From positions 1 through 35,033 of the forward strand of contig SKFZ01000009.1 of the NCBI GenBank assembly GCA_007117695.1: a stretch of 35,033 nucleotides of DNA, written 5' to 3'. Below are positions 17,936-27,005 of this stretch, in pieces. Numbering within the stretch: the stretch's first letter is position 1; each line of letters starts with the position of its first letter. A model generated the notes under the pieces. That model was not told the DNA's origin. It searched no databases and saw only the letters and a program-made list of their open reading frames with translations. The stretch comes from Bacilli bacterium. Its GTDB lineage: Bacteria; Bacillota_I; Bacilli_A; RF39; UBA660. The position numbers and the translations under genes were made by a program.

Positions 17936-18622
17936 AGCCAAACAAACTAATATTTTGTATTTTGCTTTTTTAAATACTTTCGTATACGGTATATTTTTAT
18001 ATGTTTCTTTTAAATTATCGTGTACATATTTCATATAATCTTTATACCTTTTTGTATACTTACCAAAATAAAGTTCTGAAAAACTATATGTTTCTTTTTT
18101 TAATTTTTCATCACGTTTTTTTTCATCATCATTTTTGTATTTTTCTTTTCTAGCTCTAATAAACCTTATTAAAACATAGTATTTACCCTTTTCAAAAACG
18201 ACAAATTCAGTATCAATTTTATATTTGTTTTTATACATGTATTTTCTTAGTTTATACAAATTATTGTTACTTTGAATAATAATTGTTCTAGCTGCTTTAA
18301 AATCACTATTTTCCAATATTTTAATTATAGTATTAGTACCCATCCCAGAGATGACAACATTATCAGACTCTCTTAATGTGACATTTTCAAGTCCGTCATT
18401 CAACATTATTTCTAAATTAGGCACAACATATTTCTTTTTGTTAGCCTTAGCAGCCTTTATAGCATTTTCGTTAACATCAATTGCTAATACACTAGCAACT
18501 CTCTCATTTTTTAAAAGATAAATACCTAATAGAGCATGATCACACCCAACATCAACAACCCTTTTTTTAGTAATTACTAAATTAGAAAGTTCATATAACC
18601 TTTTAGATAACATATTATTCAC
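17918..18622 (-). CDS. trmK: tRNA (adenine(22)-N1)-methyltransferase TrmK
   Basis: '[26 protein letters not shown]', '[16 protein letters not shown]', '[23 protein letters not shown]'-like region; downstream of rpoD. Confidence 0.93.
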   Translation of the reverse strand: MNNMLSKRLYELSNLVITKKRVVDVGCDHALLGIYLLKNERVASVLAIDVNENAIKAAKANKKKYVVPNLEIMLNDGLENVTLRESDNVVISGMGTNTIIKILENSDFKAARTIIIQSNNNLYKLRKYMYKNKYKIDTEFVVFEKGKYYVLIRFIRARKEKYKNDDEKKRDEKLKKETYSFSELYFGKYTKRYKDYMKYVHDNLKETYKNIPYTKVFKKAKYKILVCLAKKRKK

Positions 18623-19694
18623 CCAAATAATCTTTCAATTTCTTAGCACGTGATGGGTGTCTTAGTTTTCTAAGAGCCTTCGCCTCTATTTGTCTAATAC
18701 GTTCTCTTGTTACGCCAAACATTTGACCAACTTCTTCTAAAGTCCTACCTCTTCCATCTTCAAGTCCAAACCTTAACTTTACTACTTTTTCCTCACGCTC
18801 TGTTAAAGTTTCTAACACACTACCAATTTCATCTTTTAACATCTCATTTGTAGCATACTCCTCAGGAGACAAATTTCTTTCATCTGGCACGAAATCACCT
18901 AAATGTGAATCCTCTTCTTCACCAATTGGTGTTTCTAAAGAAACTGGTTCTTGACTAATTTTATAAATATCTCTTATTTTTTCTACAGGAACTTCCATTT
19001 TTTTAGCAAGTTCTTCTTCAGTTGGTTCTCTATCAAGTTCTAAAGTCATTTGTCTTTGGATTCTTGCAAGTTTATTAATTGTTTCAACCATATGAACAGG
19101 AACCCTAATTGTTCTTGCTTGATCAGCTATAGCTCTAGTAATGGATTGTCTTATCCACCATGTTGCATAAGTAGAAAACTTAAACCCTTTACCAACATCA
19201 AACTTTTCAACCGCTTTCATCAACCCAATATTACCTTCTTGAATCAAATCTAAAAATAGCATCCCACGACCAACATATCTTTTGGCAATACTTACAACTA
19301 ATCTTAAATTTGCTTCAGCAAGTCTACTTTTAGCACTCAAATCACCTGCGATAATTTGATCAGCTAAAGCTAATTCTTCATCCATCGACAATAGCTTTAT
19401 TTGACCTATTTCTTTTAAATACATTCTAACCGGATCGTCGATAGTTAAATTTTTAGTTAAAATTTCATCTGGTTCAACTTGTATCTTTTTTCCTTCTGCT
19501 TCTTCATCTGGTGCTACAACTTCAATTTTGTGCTCACCTAAAGCATCATAAAGTTCATCTAACGAATCAGCATCCAAATCAAGCCCTTTTAATGCTGTTG
19601 CTAACTCTTCATACGTTAACTTATTATCATTCTCAATTCCCAACTTAATTAATTCAGCTTTTCTCTCCCCAAACGTTTTTATTTCATTAATCAT
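18615..19694 (-). CDS. rpoD: RNA polymerase primary sigma factor
   Basis: Regions 1.2-4.2: '[21 protein letters not shown]', '[24 protein letters not shown]', '[20 protein letters not shown]', '[26 protein letters not shown]'. Confidence 0.98.
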   Translation of the reverse strand: MINEIKTFGERKAELIKLGIENDNKLTYEELATALKGLDLDADSLDELYDALGEHKIEVVAPDEEAEGKKIQVEPDEILTKNLTIDDPVRMYLKEIGQIKLLSMDEELALADQIIAGDLSAKSRLAEANLRLVVSIAKRYVGRGMLFLDLIQEGNIGLMKAVEKFDVGKGFKFSTYATWWIRQSITRAIADQARTIRVPVHMVETINKLARIQRQMTLELDREPTEEELAKKMEVPVEKIRDIYKISQEPVSLETPIGEEEDSHLGDFVPDERNLSPEEYATNEMLKDEIGSVLETLTEREEKVVKLRFGLEDGRGRTLEEVGQMFGVTRERIRQIEAKALRKLRHPSRAKKLKDYLGE

Positions 19695-21435
19695 TATTAT
19701 CTCTCCTCATTTTTAATTCTACTATCTCTTGAGCAACTTTTGCCTTCTCACTAGATGATCTACTATCTTTCAATTTTCTTTTAAGTAATTCAATAGAATA
19801 ATCTAAATTATAATCTTCAATTACTTTAATATAATCTTCAATTTCTTCTTTTGCATAATCTTTTTTTAAATTTAATCCGTTTAAAAAACCAATAGTTTTA
19901 ATTATTTCTTCATCTTCTATTTCTGTTATTAAATCAGCTTCATTAATATAATTGTTTTTTTTGTAAAAAATAATTATATGCTTTGCTAAATCACGAAACC
20001 TTTTACTTGGTAAACAGCTTACTTTTTTTAAATATGATTGAATAATCGAAACATCATTTAGCATATAATAAACTAAATTCATCTCTGCTTTTTCATATTT
20101 GCTATATTTTCTTTTAATAATTGGTTTTGAACTTGAAATATATGCTTCTTCTTTTTTTTCGTCTTTTTTTACTATTTTTGATTTTAAAAACTGTTTATCA
20201 AGTCCACTCTCTTCTGCAAGTTTATTAATTGAAACTTCAATTAATATATCATCATCAATTTTATTAATCGCTTGAGTTGCTAAGTTAACATATTTTGAAA
20301 GTCCATCGCTAGAATTCAAATCTAATGTCTTTTTATAGTGTTTTAATTTAAAATCAATTAGATCAGTAGGATTTTCAGTTAATTCAACAAAAGCTTCCTT
20401 ACCATACTTCTTAATATAATCATCAGGATCTAGGCCTTCTTCTATTTGAATGATTTTTGGTACTATATTGTTTTTAGTTAAAATATCAGCCGCACTAATT
20501 GTAGCGTTAACTCCAGCATCATCTGAATCAAAACATAAAAGAACTTCATTTGAAAGTCTTTTAATCAAATTTACGTGATCATTTGTAAATGCTGTTCCCA
20601 TTGTTGCAACAACATTCTTAACACCTGCATCATAGGCTTTAATAACATCCATAAAACCTTCCATTACAATGACTTTTTTATTTATTCTAGAATAATTTTT
20701 GCACCGATGATAATTATATAAAAGTTCTCCTTTTTTAAAAATATCGGTCTCTCTAGTATTAACATACTTGTTTGTACTTTGATTTTTATAATCTCTTCCG
20801 CTGTAAGCCACTACATTTCCATACAAATCCCAAAGCGGAAACATGATTCTATTATAAAACGCATCATACATTCCTTTTTCGTTTTTCAAAACTAATCCAC
20901 TTTTCAAAATGTTTTCATTATCGAATTCTTTTTTCAAAAGTAAATTAGTTAAACTGTCTTTTTCATTAAGTGATAATCCAATTTCAAATTCTTTTATAGC
21001 CTCATCACTTATTTCTCTATCTTTTAAATACTTTTTCGCATCCATACCCATTTTAGTATTTAAATTATTTTTAAAAAATTTATTTGAAATATCATATATT
21101 TTATAAACCGGATTTTCTTTCTCTTCTTTTCTAGTTACATCAATGTCGATATTAACTCCAGCTTTATCAGCGGCAATCTTAAGCGCTTCTTTAAAGTTTA
21201 TGTGCTCATAATCCATCAAAAAATTGAAAACATTTCCTGTCGCACCACAAGAAAAACATGTATAAATTTGCTTCTCTTCTGAAACACTCATACTAGGATT
21301 ATTATCATCATGAAAAGGACAAACGCCAAAATAATTTTTCCCTCTTTTAGTCAAGGAAACATATCCACTTATCAAATCAACTATGTTTATATTATTTCTA
21401 ATATTTTGAATTTCTTCTTTAGATACTATGCTCAA
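19687..21435 (-). CDS. dnaG: DNA primase
   Basis: CHC2 zinc finger '[40 protein letters not shown]', TOPRIM region '[14 protein letters not shown]...[12 protein letters not shown]'. Track start 21444; GGGAG spacing favours TTG at 21435. Confidence 0.96.
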   Translation of the reverse strand: MSIVSKEEIQNIRNNINIVDLISGYVSLTKRGKNYFGVCPFHDDNNPSMSVSEEKQIYTCFSCGATGNVFNFLMDYEHINFKEALKIAADKAGVNIDIDVTRKEEKENPVYKIYDISNKFFKNNLNTKMGMDAKKYLKDREISDEAIKEFEIGLSLNEKDSLTNLLLKKEFDNENILKSGLVLKNEKGMYDAFYNRIMFPLWDLYGNVVAYSGRDYKNQSTNKYVNTRETDIFKKGELLYNYHRCKNYSRINKKVIVMEGFMDVIKAYDAGVKNVVATMGTAFTNDHVNLIKRLSNEVLLCFDSDDAGVNATISAADILTKNNIVPKIIQIEEGLDPDDYIKKYGKEAFVELTENPTDLIDFKLKHYKKTLDLNSSDGLSKYVNLATQAINKIDDDILIEVSINKLAEESGLDKQFLKSKIVKKDEKKEEAYISSSKPIIKRKYSKYEKAEMNLVYYMLNDVSIIQSYLKKVSCLPSKRFRDLAKHIIIFYKKNNYINEADLITEIEDEEIIKTIGFLNGLNLKKDYAKEEIEDYIKVIEDYNLDYSIELLKRKLKDSRSSSEKAKVAQEIVELKMRRDNND

Positions 21436-21491
21436 ATAGATCACTCCCTAGTATAATATACGATACTAAAAACAAAATTCCTTTTTTTATA

Positions 21492-23477
21492 TCAAAAAAA
21501 TGTAAAAATTTCCATTTTTTCCTTAAATTTTATTAAAATCATCCCATTTCTACTCGTTTTATAATATTTATTTAAATTATTTAATACCTTCTTGCTAGGT
21601 AAATTATATAAATTATTTTTGGATGCAGAAATCAAACTTACTTTTGGGTTCAAATTTTTTAAAAACTTTTTCGAGCTACTAGTATTAGAACCATGGTGTG
21701 ATATTTTTAAAACATCTATATCTTTTAATCCATAATTTTTAAGTATTTTTTCTTCTTGTTTTTTATAAATATCACCTGTAAGTAAAACACTATAATTATC
21801 AAAAGTAATAAAGCATACTAAGCTATCTTCGTTTTCATCAGTATACACATCATTGATAAAGTTAAAAGTGTAATCATTAACTTTGATTTTGTACTTACTA
21901 ATATTTTTAACAGTCACACTTTTTTTAGTCGCTACATTAACAATTTTATTTTCTAAATAATTGTTTCCACCACTGTTTAAATAAACATTATTTACATCAA
22001 AGTTTCTTATAATGTTTGGTGCTTCTTTGGCGTGATCTAAGTGACCATGAGTAATTACTAAATAATCAATTCTATTAATACCTAAACTTTTTATAAAAGG
22101 AATAATAACATAATTGCTTAAATTATATTCATTATCATAAAAATGACCCCCTGTATCGAATAAAAAAACTTTGCTTGCTCTTGGCATTACAAATAAGATG
22201 CTTTCTCCCATGCCTACATCTATCATGTATAGTTTTGAATAATTTATAAAATAGTTACTGTTTTTGATTATTAAAATTATTAATATAGTTATCATAAAGT
22301 ACTTTATATTTGAACTTTTCACATATAAAAACAAAATAAAATAATATATTATAGTTAATAATATATTTGGTCTTTTAAATATAATTAAAAAAGAGTCATT
22401 GTTTAAATATGTAACTAGGTTTTCGAATAAGACAATTAAATAAGATAAAATATATTCATTTGAAAAAACAAAAGATAATACTGAAACAGGAAACAAAACT
22501 AAAGTGACAATTGGTATAAATATTAAGTTATAAATAAAAGATAATATGTTATATTCAAAAAAGTAATAAATAGTAATTGGAAAACTAGCTAAACTGGCAA
22601 CTAATGAAATGTTGAAGAGTTTTAAAAAATAGTTTTCATATTTTTTGTTGTATGAAAAAACTAATATATAAAAAGTCACAATAAATGAATAATAAAATGA
22701 TGGACTAAACAAATAATAAGGATTATAAAAAAGCATTATACTTAAAATAAAAATTAAAATATAATAATTTTTTAATTCAATTTTAAAAGTTTTTTTAAAA
22801 AATACTAATATAAATAATAAAGCAGCCCTGTAAACCGAAACCTTCATAATTAAAAACGAATACAGTAATAAAAAAATAGATACTAAAATATAACTATATA
22901 AACTTCTTTTAATGAATAGTTTTAAAATGCTCAGCAATATAAATGAAAAAAACATTACATGCATTCCAGAGATTGAAAATAAATGGCCAATACCCATTTT
23001 ATTATAATATTCATTACCAATGTTTTTGCCTAATATGAAAGTTTTTATGTAGTTTTCGTTCTCAAATCTACTACTTTTTTCATTCAAATAATTTTTCAAA
23101 AAATAAAGTTTTGAATCACTTTTAAGTATGGAAATATCATCTGTTGATACTGCATTAAAGATTTTCTTTGATTTTAAATATTTTTTATAACAAAAAACAT
23201 TAAAGTTTCTGCTTTCTCTAATTTCTGTTTTATCATTTTCTAAAAAAACCTTATCACCATAAATAAACTTGCTTGTATCAGAAGTATATACAATAAAGTT
23301 TTGGCTAGAATTTACTAAAATATAGTTTTCACTTATTTCATAAACAATGCCTACTATACTATCTTTTTTATACTCATGGTTTTTAAAATTAATAATTAAT
23401 ACAGAGTATACTATCGCAAAAAATAATATTATAAAGTATGTCTTTTTATATTGTAATAAGTTCCTTAAAGTTATTAT
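21492..23477 (-). CDS. comEC: Competence protein ComEC (DNA channel plus C-terminal MBL-like domain); N-terminus requires a non-canonical start
   Basis: 'GIGHLFSISGMHVMFFSFILL', 'VYRAALLFI', MBL 'DTGGHFYD...VITHGHLDHAKEA...LLTGDIYKKQEE...ISHHGSNTSSSKKFLKNLNP'. Track begins at TTG 23099, but the same frame is open to 23489 and encodes a ComEC-like N-terminus. Confidence 0.9.
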   Translation of the reverse strand: MITLRNLLQYKKTYFIILFFAIVYSVLIINFKNHEYKKDSIVGIVYEISENYILVNSSQNFIVYTSDTSKFIYGDKVFLENDKTEIRESRNFNVFCYKKYLKSKKIFNAVSTDDISILKSDSKLYFLKNYLNEKSSRFENENYIKTFILGKNIGNEYYNKMGIGHLFSISGMHVMFFSFILLSILKLFIKRSLYSYILVSIFLLLYSFLIMKVSVYRAALLFILVFFKKTFKIELKNYYILIFILSIMLFYNPYYLFSPSFYYSFIVTFYILVFSYNKKYENYFLKLFNISLVASLASFPITIYYFFEYNILSFIYNLIFIPIVTLVLFPVSVLSFVFSNEYILSYLIVLFENLVTYLNNDSFLIIFKRPNILLTIIYYFILFLYVKSSNIKYFMITILIILIIKNSNYFINYSKLYMIDVGMGESILFVMPRASKVFLFDTGGHFYDNEYNLSNYVIIPFIKSLGINRIDYLVITHGHLDHAKEAPNIIRNFDVNNVYLNSGGNNYLENKIVNVATKKSVTVKNISKYKIKVNDYTFNFINDVYTDENEDSLVCFITFDNYSVLLTGDIYKKQEEKILKNYGLKDIDVLKISHHGSNTSSSKKFLKNLNPKVSLISASKNNLYNLPSKKVLNNLNKYYKTSRNGMILIKFKEKMEIFTFF

Positions 23478-24084
23478 AAGACGCTTCTCCTATTCCAGAA
23501 ACTTCCATAATCTCTTCTTTTTTTAAAAATTTATTTTCCTCCCTATAAGCGATAATGTCTTTGGCTCTTGCTTCTCCTATTCCAGGCAAAGTAGTTAACT
23601 CCTCTATGCTTGCTTCGTTAATGTTTATTAACTTTGTATCTTCATCTAAGTCTTCATAAATATCACAATTTTCATAATTTACATCTGGACAAATACACTT
23701 TTCTTTAATAATTACTTCTTCTATTAACACTTCTTTTTCAAAAAAATCATCATCAAAAACATAAATAACATCTTGATCCTCAACTACTCTGCTTAAATTG
23801 ATATTTATAGTGTTTGCATCCTTTTTAAAACCGCCGGCTTTATTAATAAAATCTATTACTCTAGAGCCTTTAGGAAGTTTTAATACCCCTTCTTCTTTTA
23901 CTTCTCCTTTTATATCTGCGAAAACATACTTTTCTTCCTTCACTATTATTTCTTCACATGGCTTGCACTCTTTTTCTTTGATAGTAATAGTTTGTTCCTC
24001 ATTTTGACTAATTACAACTAACGTTATTATTACTACTATTAAAACAGCATTTAAAATTAAATTTTTATATTTATATATTCTCAT
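23446..24084 (-). CDS. comEA: Competence protein ComEA (membrane-anchored, SLBB plus HhH)
   Basis: N-terminal TM; 'VFADIKGEVKEEGVLKLPKGSRVIDFINKAGGF' and 'LININEASIEELTTLPGIGEARAKDIIAYREENKFLKKEEIMEVSGIGEASYNNFKELITI'. Track start 24111; ATG 24084 follows GAGGTG. Confidence 0.94.
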   Translation of the reverse strand: MRIYKYKNLILNAVLIVVIITLVVISQNEEQTITIKEKECKPCEEIIVKEEKYVFADIKGEVKEEGVLKLPKGSRVIDFINKAGGFKKDANTININLSRVVEDQDVIYVFDDDFFEKEVLIEEVIIKEKCICPDVNYENCDIYEDLDEDTKLININEASIEELTTLPGIGEARAKDIIAYREENKFLKKEEIMEVSGIGEASYNNFKELITI

Positions 24085-24130
24085 AAAAAAACACCTCACT
24101 AATATATACAATTAGTAAAGCGTATTTCTT

Positions 24131-25306
24131 TTATTTTATTTTAATTTTTTTTCTAACCGATTCAATGTGCACTCGTTGTACTAATGCTAATCCTAGTATA
24201 AAAGAAAGCGTAAATGAAGGTCCATAACTAAAAAATGGAAGCGTCACCCCGGTTAGAGGTATAAGCCCAAATAATCCTCCTAAATTAATAAATGTATGGA
24301 AAAACATATAAAAAGCAAATCCAAGTGCGATATATTGCCCTCTTATATTACAAGCTTTTTTTGATATATCTAAAATTCTTTTTAGCAAATAAAATTTAAA
24401 AAACAATATTAAAGAAGCACCTATAAATCCTAGTTCTTCTGCTATAATTGCAAAAACCATATCAGTATGAGCATCTGGAATATATGAATGCTTTTGAGCA
24501 CTATTACCAAGACCTACTCCAAATATTCCACCTTCATTTATTGCAATAAATGAGTTGCAAACTTGAAAGCCGGTCCCCTCATAATCACTACAAGGATCTC
24601 TAAAATTAGTTAACCTGCTAACTTGGGTTGGTCCAAAAAGTCCAGTTCCTGTCGCTGCCATTATTATTAATGATAGTCCAGCTAATGCTGTAAATAAACC
24701 AATCAAAATTGTTTTATCTTCTTTTTTTATAGGACTAGCCAAAAATATTGCAATGCTTATTAAACCCATCAGTCCACCACCACCGGCATCACCGTGAATT
24801 TGAAAAACAATTATTGGTAGTAAAAATAAAACTGCCGATATAAATATTAATAATTGTAAATTATCTTGAAAACTATACTTTTTATCTTGCAACCTTCTAA
24901 ATTTAGTTTCAAATATTATTGCACTAAAAAGGATAATCGCCGGTTTTGCAAGTTCACTTGGTTGTCCCCCAGTTGAGAACCAATTTAAATTACCTTTATG
25001 CTCTTGCCCTACAATAATTAATAATATATTTAAAAACAAAGCACCACCAAAAAGTAATAGTGATATTTTATCAAGTTTTTTAGTACTTATATTGATTATA
25101 AACAAAAACATAACAAAACCAATTACTAAAAAGAATGCATGTCTTTGCATATAAAAAAATAATGGTTGACTATATCTCACCACTGTTTCTGAGGAAGCTG
25201 ATAAAATATTTAAAAGTCCGAATGCGAAAAAAAGAGTTGTTATAATCGCGATAGGTTTATCTATGTCTCTTAAATTTTTTATAGTCATTTTTAAAAAATC
25301 ACTCAC
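24131..25306 (-). CDS. rodA: SEDS family protein RodA/FtsW
   Basis: Multi-TM; 'GNLNWFSTGGQPSELAKPAIILFSA', 'QIHGDAGGGGLMGL', 'YIPDAHTDMVFAIIAEELGFIGA', 'GLIPLTGVTLPFFSYGPS'. GTG start at 25306 behind AAGGTGAT. Confidence 0.93.
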   Translation of the reverse strand: MSDFLKMTIKNLRDIDKPIAIITTLFFAFGLLNILSASSETVVRYSQPLFFYMQRHAFFLVIGFVMFLFIINISTKKLDKISLLLFGGALFLNILLIIVGQEHKGNLNWFSTGGQPSELAKPAIILFSAIIFETKFRRLQDKKYSFQDNLQLLIFISAVLFLLPIIVFQIHGDAGGGGLMGLISIAIFLASPIKKEDKTILIGLFTALAGLSLIIMAATGTGLFGPTQVSRLTNFRDPCSDYEGTGFQVCNSFIAINEGGIFGVGLGNSAQKHSYIPDAHTDMVFAIIAEELGFIGASLILFFKFYLLKRILDISKKACNIRGQYIALGFAFYMFFHTFINLGGLFGLIPLTGVTLPFFSYGPSFTLSFILGLALVQRVHIESVRKKIKIK

Positions 25307-25378
25307 GTTATCACCTTTATAAATTATAACATAATTTAACAATTTTATAATAGTAAATAGTTAAATAAAAGTAAAATA

Positions 25379-25387
25379 TGATATAAT
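25379..25387 (+). promoter_or_regulatory. Extended -10 (TGATATAAT) of def
   Basis: TGATATAAT 20 nt upstream of ATG, with GAGGTGAT SD between. Confidence 0.65.
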
Positions 25388-25407
25388 ATCGTTGATGAGG
25401 TGATACT

Positions 25408-25956
25408 ATGTTTAAAAAATTAGAAATCGTTAAGGATTCTAACAAAATTTTAAGAGAAAAAAGTAAAGAAGTTAATTTTCCGTTATCTTCTTCTGATAAA
25501 GATACAATCAATAAAATTATTAAGCATTTAACATATAGCCAAATACCTGATTTATCTGAAAAATATGATATTAGACCAGGAATGGGATTAGCTTTTGTGC
25601 AGCTAGGTATGTTAAAAAGAATTGTTGTAGTTGTTCATGAATACGAAGAGGGAAAATTCAAAGAATATGTTTTAATAAATCCTAAAGTTATTAGTCAATC
25701 AAAAGAAATGATTGCAGCTGGCTTAGGTGAAGGTTGTTTAAGTGTTGATAAAGAAATTGAAGGACATGTACTTAGACATGCTAGAATCACAATTGAAGGA
25801 TTTGATGTTAATGGTGAAAAGAAAAAGATCAGAGCCAGAGAGGAATTAGCAATCGCTTTTCAGCACGAGCTAGACCATTTAGATGGAATAATGTTTTATG
25901 ATCGAATAGACCCCAAAAAAAGATTTTATGAAGAAGGAGAAATTAGATTTTTATGA
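25408..25956 (+). CDS. def: Peptide deformylase
   Basis: 'GMGLAFVQLG' (motif 1 variant), 'EGCLSV', 'QHELDHLDG' (HExxH). Confidence 0.95.
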   Translation: MFKKLEIVKDSNKILREKSKEVNFPLSSSDKDTINKIIKHLTYSQIPDLSEKYDIRPGMGLAFVQLGMLKRIVVVVHEYEEGKFKEYVLINPKVISQSKEMIAAGLGEGCLSVDKEIEGHVLRHARITIEGFDVNGEKKKIRAREELAIAFQHELDHLDGIMFYDRIDPKKRFYEEGEIRFL

Positions 25957-26990
25957 AAAACATAAAATACTTGTTTATACGAATTAAAAATTTAGATTAT
26001 AAAAACTTTTTTAATTACATAAATAAAGTAAACAAAAAAACAAATAAAAATAAAATATTTATTTTCTTTGATACTATATATTGTGGTATAAAATATCAAG
26101 CCGGATATATGGACTATTATCTTTTTGAAATGTATGATATGAATAAGCAGCAAAGAAGTACTGTTTTAACAAGAGGTAAAAACAATATGATAATAAAATA
26201 TTTTAATGATAAGAAATATTTTAACACTTTTTTATACAAACCAAAGTTCAATGAGAAGTTCAAAAAATTTATTAATAGAGATTGGATTTTAATAAATGAA
26301 AATTCTTATGAAAAATTTTTAAAGTTTACTAATGGAAAAGTTAACTTTATTGCTAAACCAATCGATGGCACTTGTGGAAAAGGTATTGAAAAAATTAATG
26401 TTGATGAGACTGATAAAAAAGAACTGTTTAATTATTTAATACAAAATAAAATAAACTTGTTAGAAGAAAACATTACTCAGCACGATGATGTTAATAAAAT
26501 GTATCCTCACTCTATAAACACAATTAGGGTAATTACTTTATATAACAATAAAAACAATAAATCGACTGTTTTTAGTGCTTATTTTAGAATAGGAAATAAT
26601 AATAAGTTTGTCGACAACTTTAATAGTGGTGGTATGGTTGTTCCAATCGATGTGAAAACAGGGGAAATAAAATATAATGCCCTAGATAAAGATGGTAATT
26701 TATACGACAAACACCCAATGACCCAAACAAATATTAAAGGTTATGTTATTCCAAAGTGGGATGAGATAATAAAATTTTCTAAAAAATTAGCACTAGTTGA
26801 AAAAAATATTGGTATTGTTGGTTGGGATATAGCAGTCACTAATAAAGGACTTGATGTTGTTGAAGGGAATGAATTTCCTGGGCATGATATATATCAACTA
26901 CCACCCCACAGAACCGATAATATAGGGGTTATCCCAGAATTTGAAAAAGCATTAAACAATATAGGATTAACAAAAAAAGACATTTTTTAA
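25953..26990 (+). CDS. Sugar-transfer-associated ATP-grasp family protein
   Basis: 'FIAKPIDGTCGKGIEKI', 'LLEENITQHDDVNKMYPHSINTIRVITLYN', 'VGWDIAVTNKGLDVVEGNEFPGHDIYQ'; ATGA overlap with def. Confidence 0.8.
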   Translation: MKNIKYLFIRIKNLDYKNFFNYINKVNKKTNKNKIFIFFDTIYCGIKYQAGYMDYYLFEMYDMNKQQRSTVLTRGKNNMIIKYFNDKKYFNTFLYKPKFNEKFKKFINRDWILINENSYEKFLKFTNGKVNFIAKPIDGTCGKGIEKINVDETDKKELFNYLIQNKINLLEENITQHDDVNKMYPHSINTIRVITLYNNKNNKSTVFSAYFRIGNNNKFVDNFNSGGMVVPIDVKTGEIKYNALDKDGNLYDKHPMTQTNIKGYVIPKWDEIIKFSKKLALVEKNIGIVGWDIAVTNKGLDVVEGNEFPGHDIYQLPPHRTDNIGVIPEFEKALNNIGLTKKDIF

Positions 26991-27005
26991 TTAAATGTCT
27001 TTTTT
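26973..27005. terminator. Bidirectional terminator between convergent ATP-grasp and smc genes
   Basis: AAAAAAGACATTT / AAATGTCTTTTTT with A and T tracts both sides. Confidence 0.75.

Noticed and set aside
21492-23099. comEC as an N-terminally truncated pseudogene
   Set aside because: Upstream frame is intact and encodes a plausible ComEC N-terminus; a non-canonical start is simpler than decay, though sequencing error remains possible
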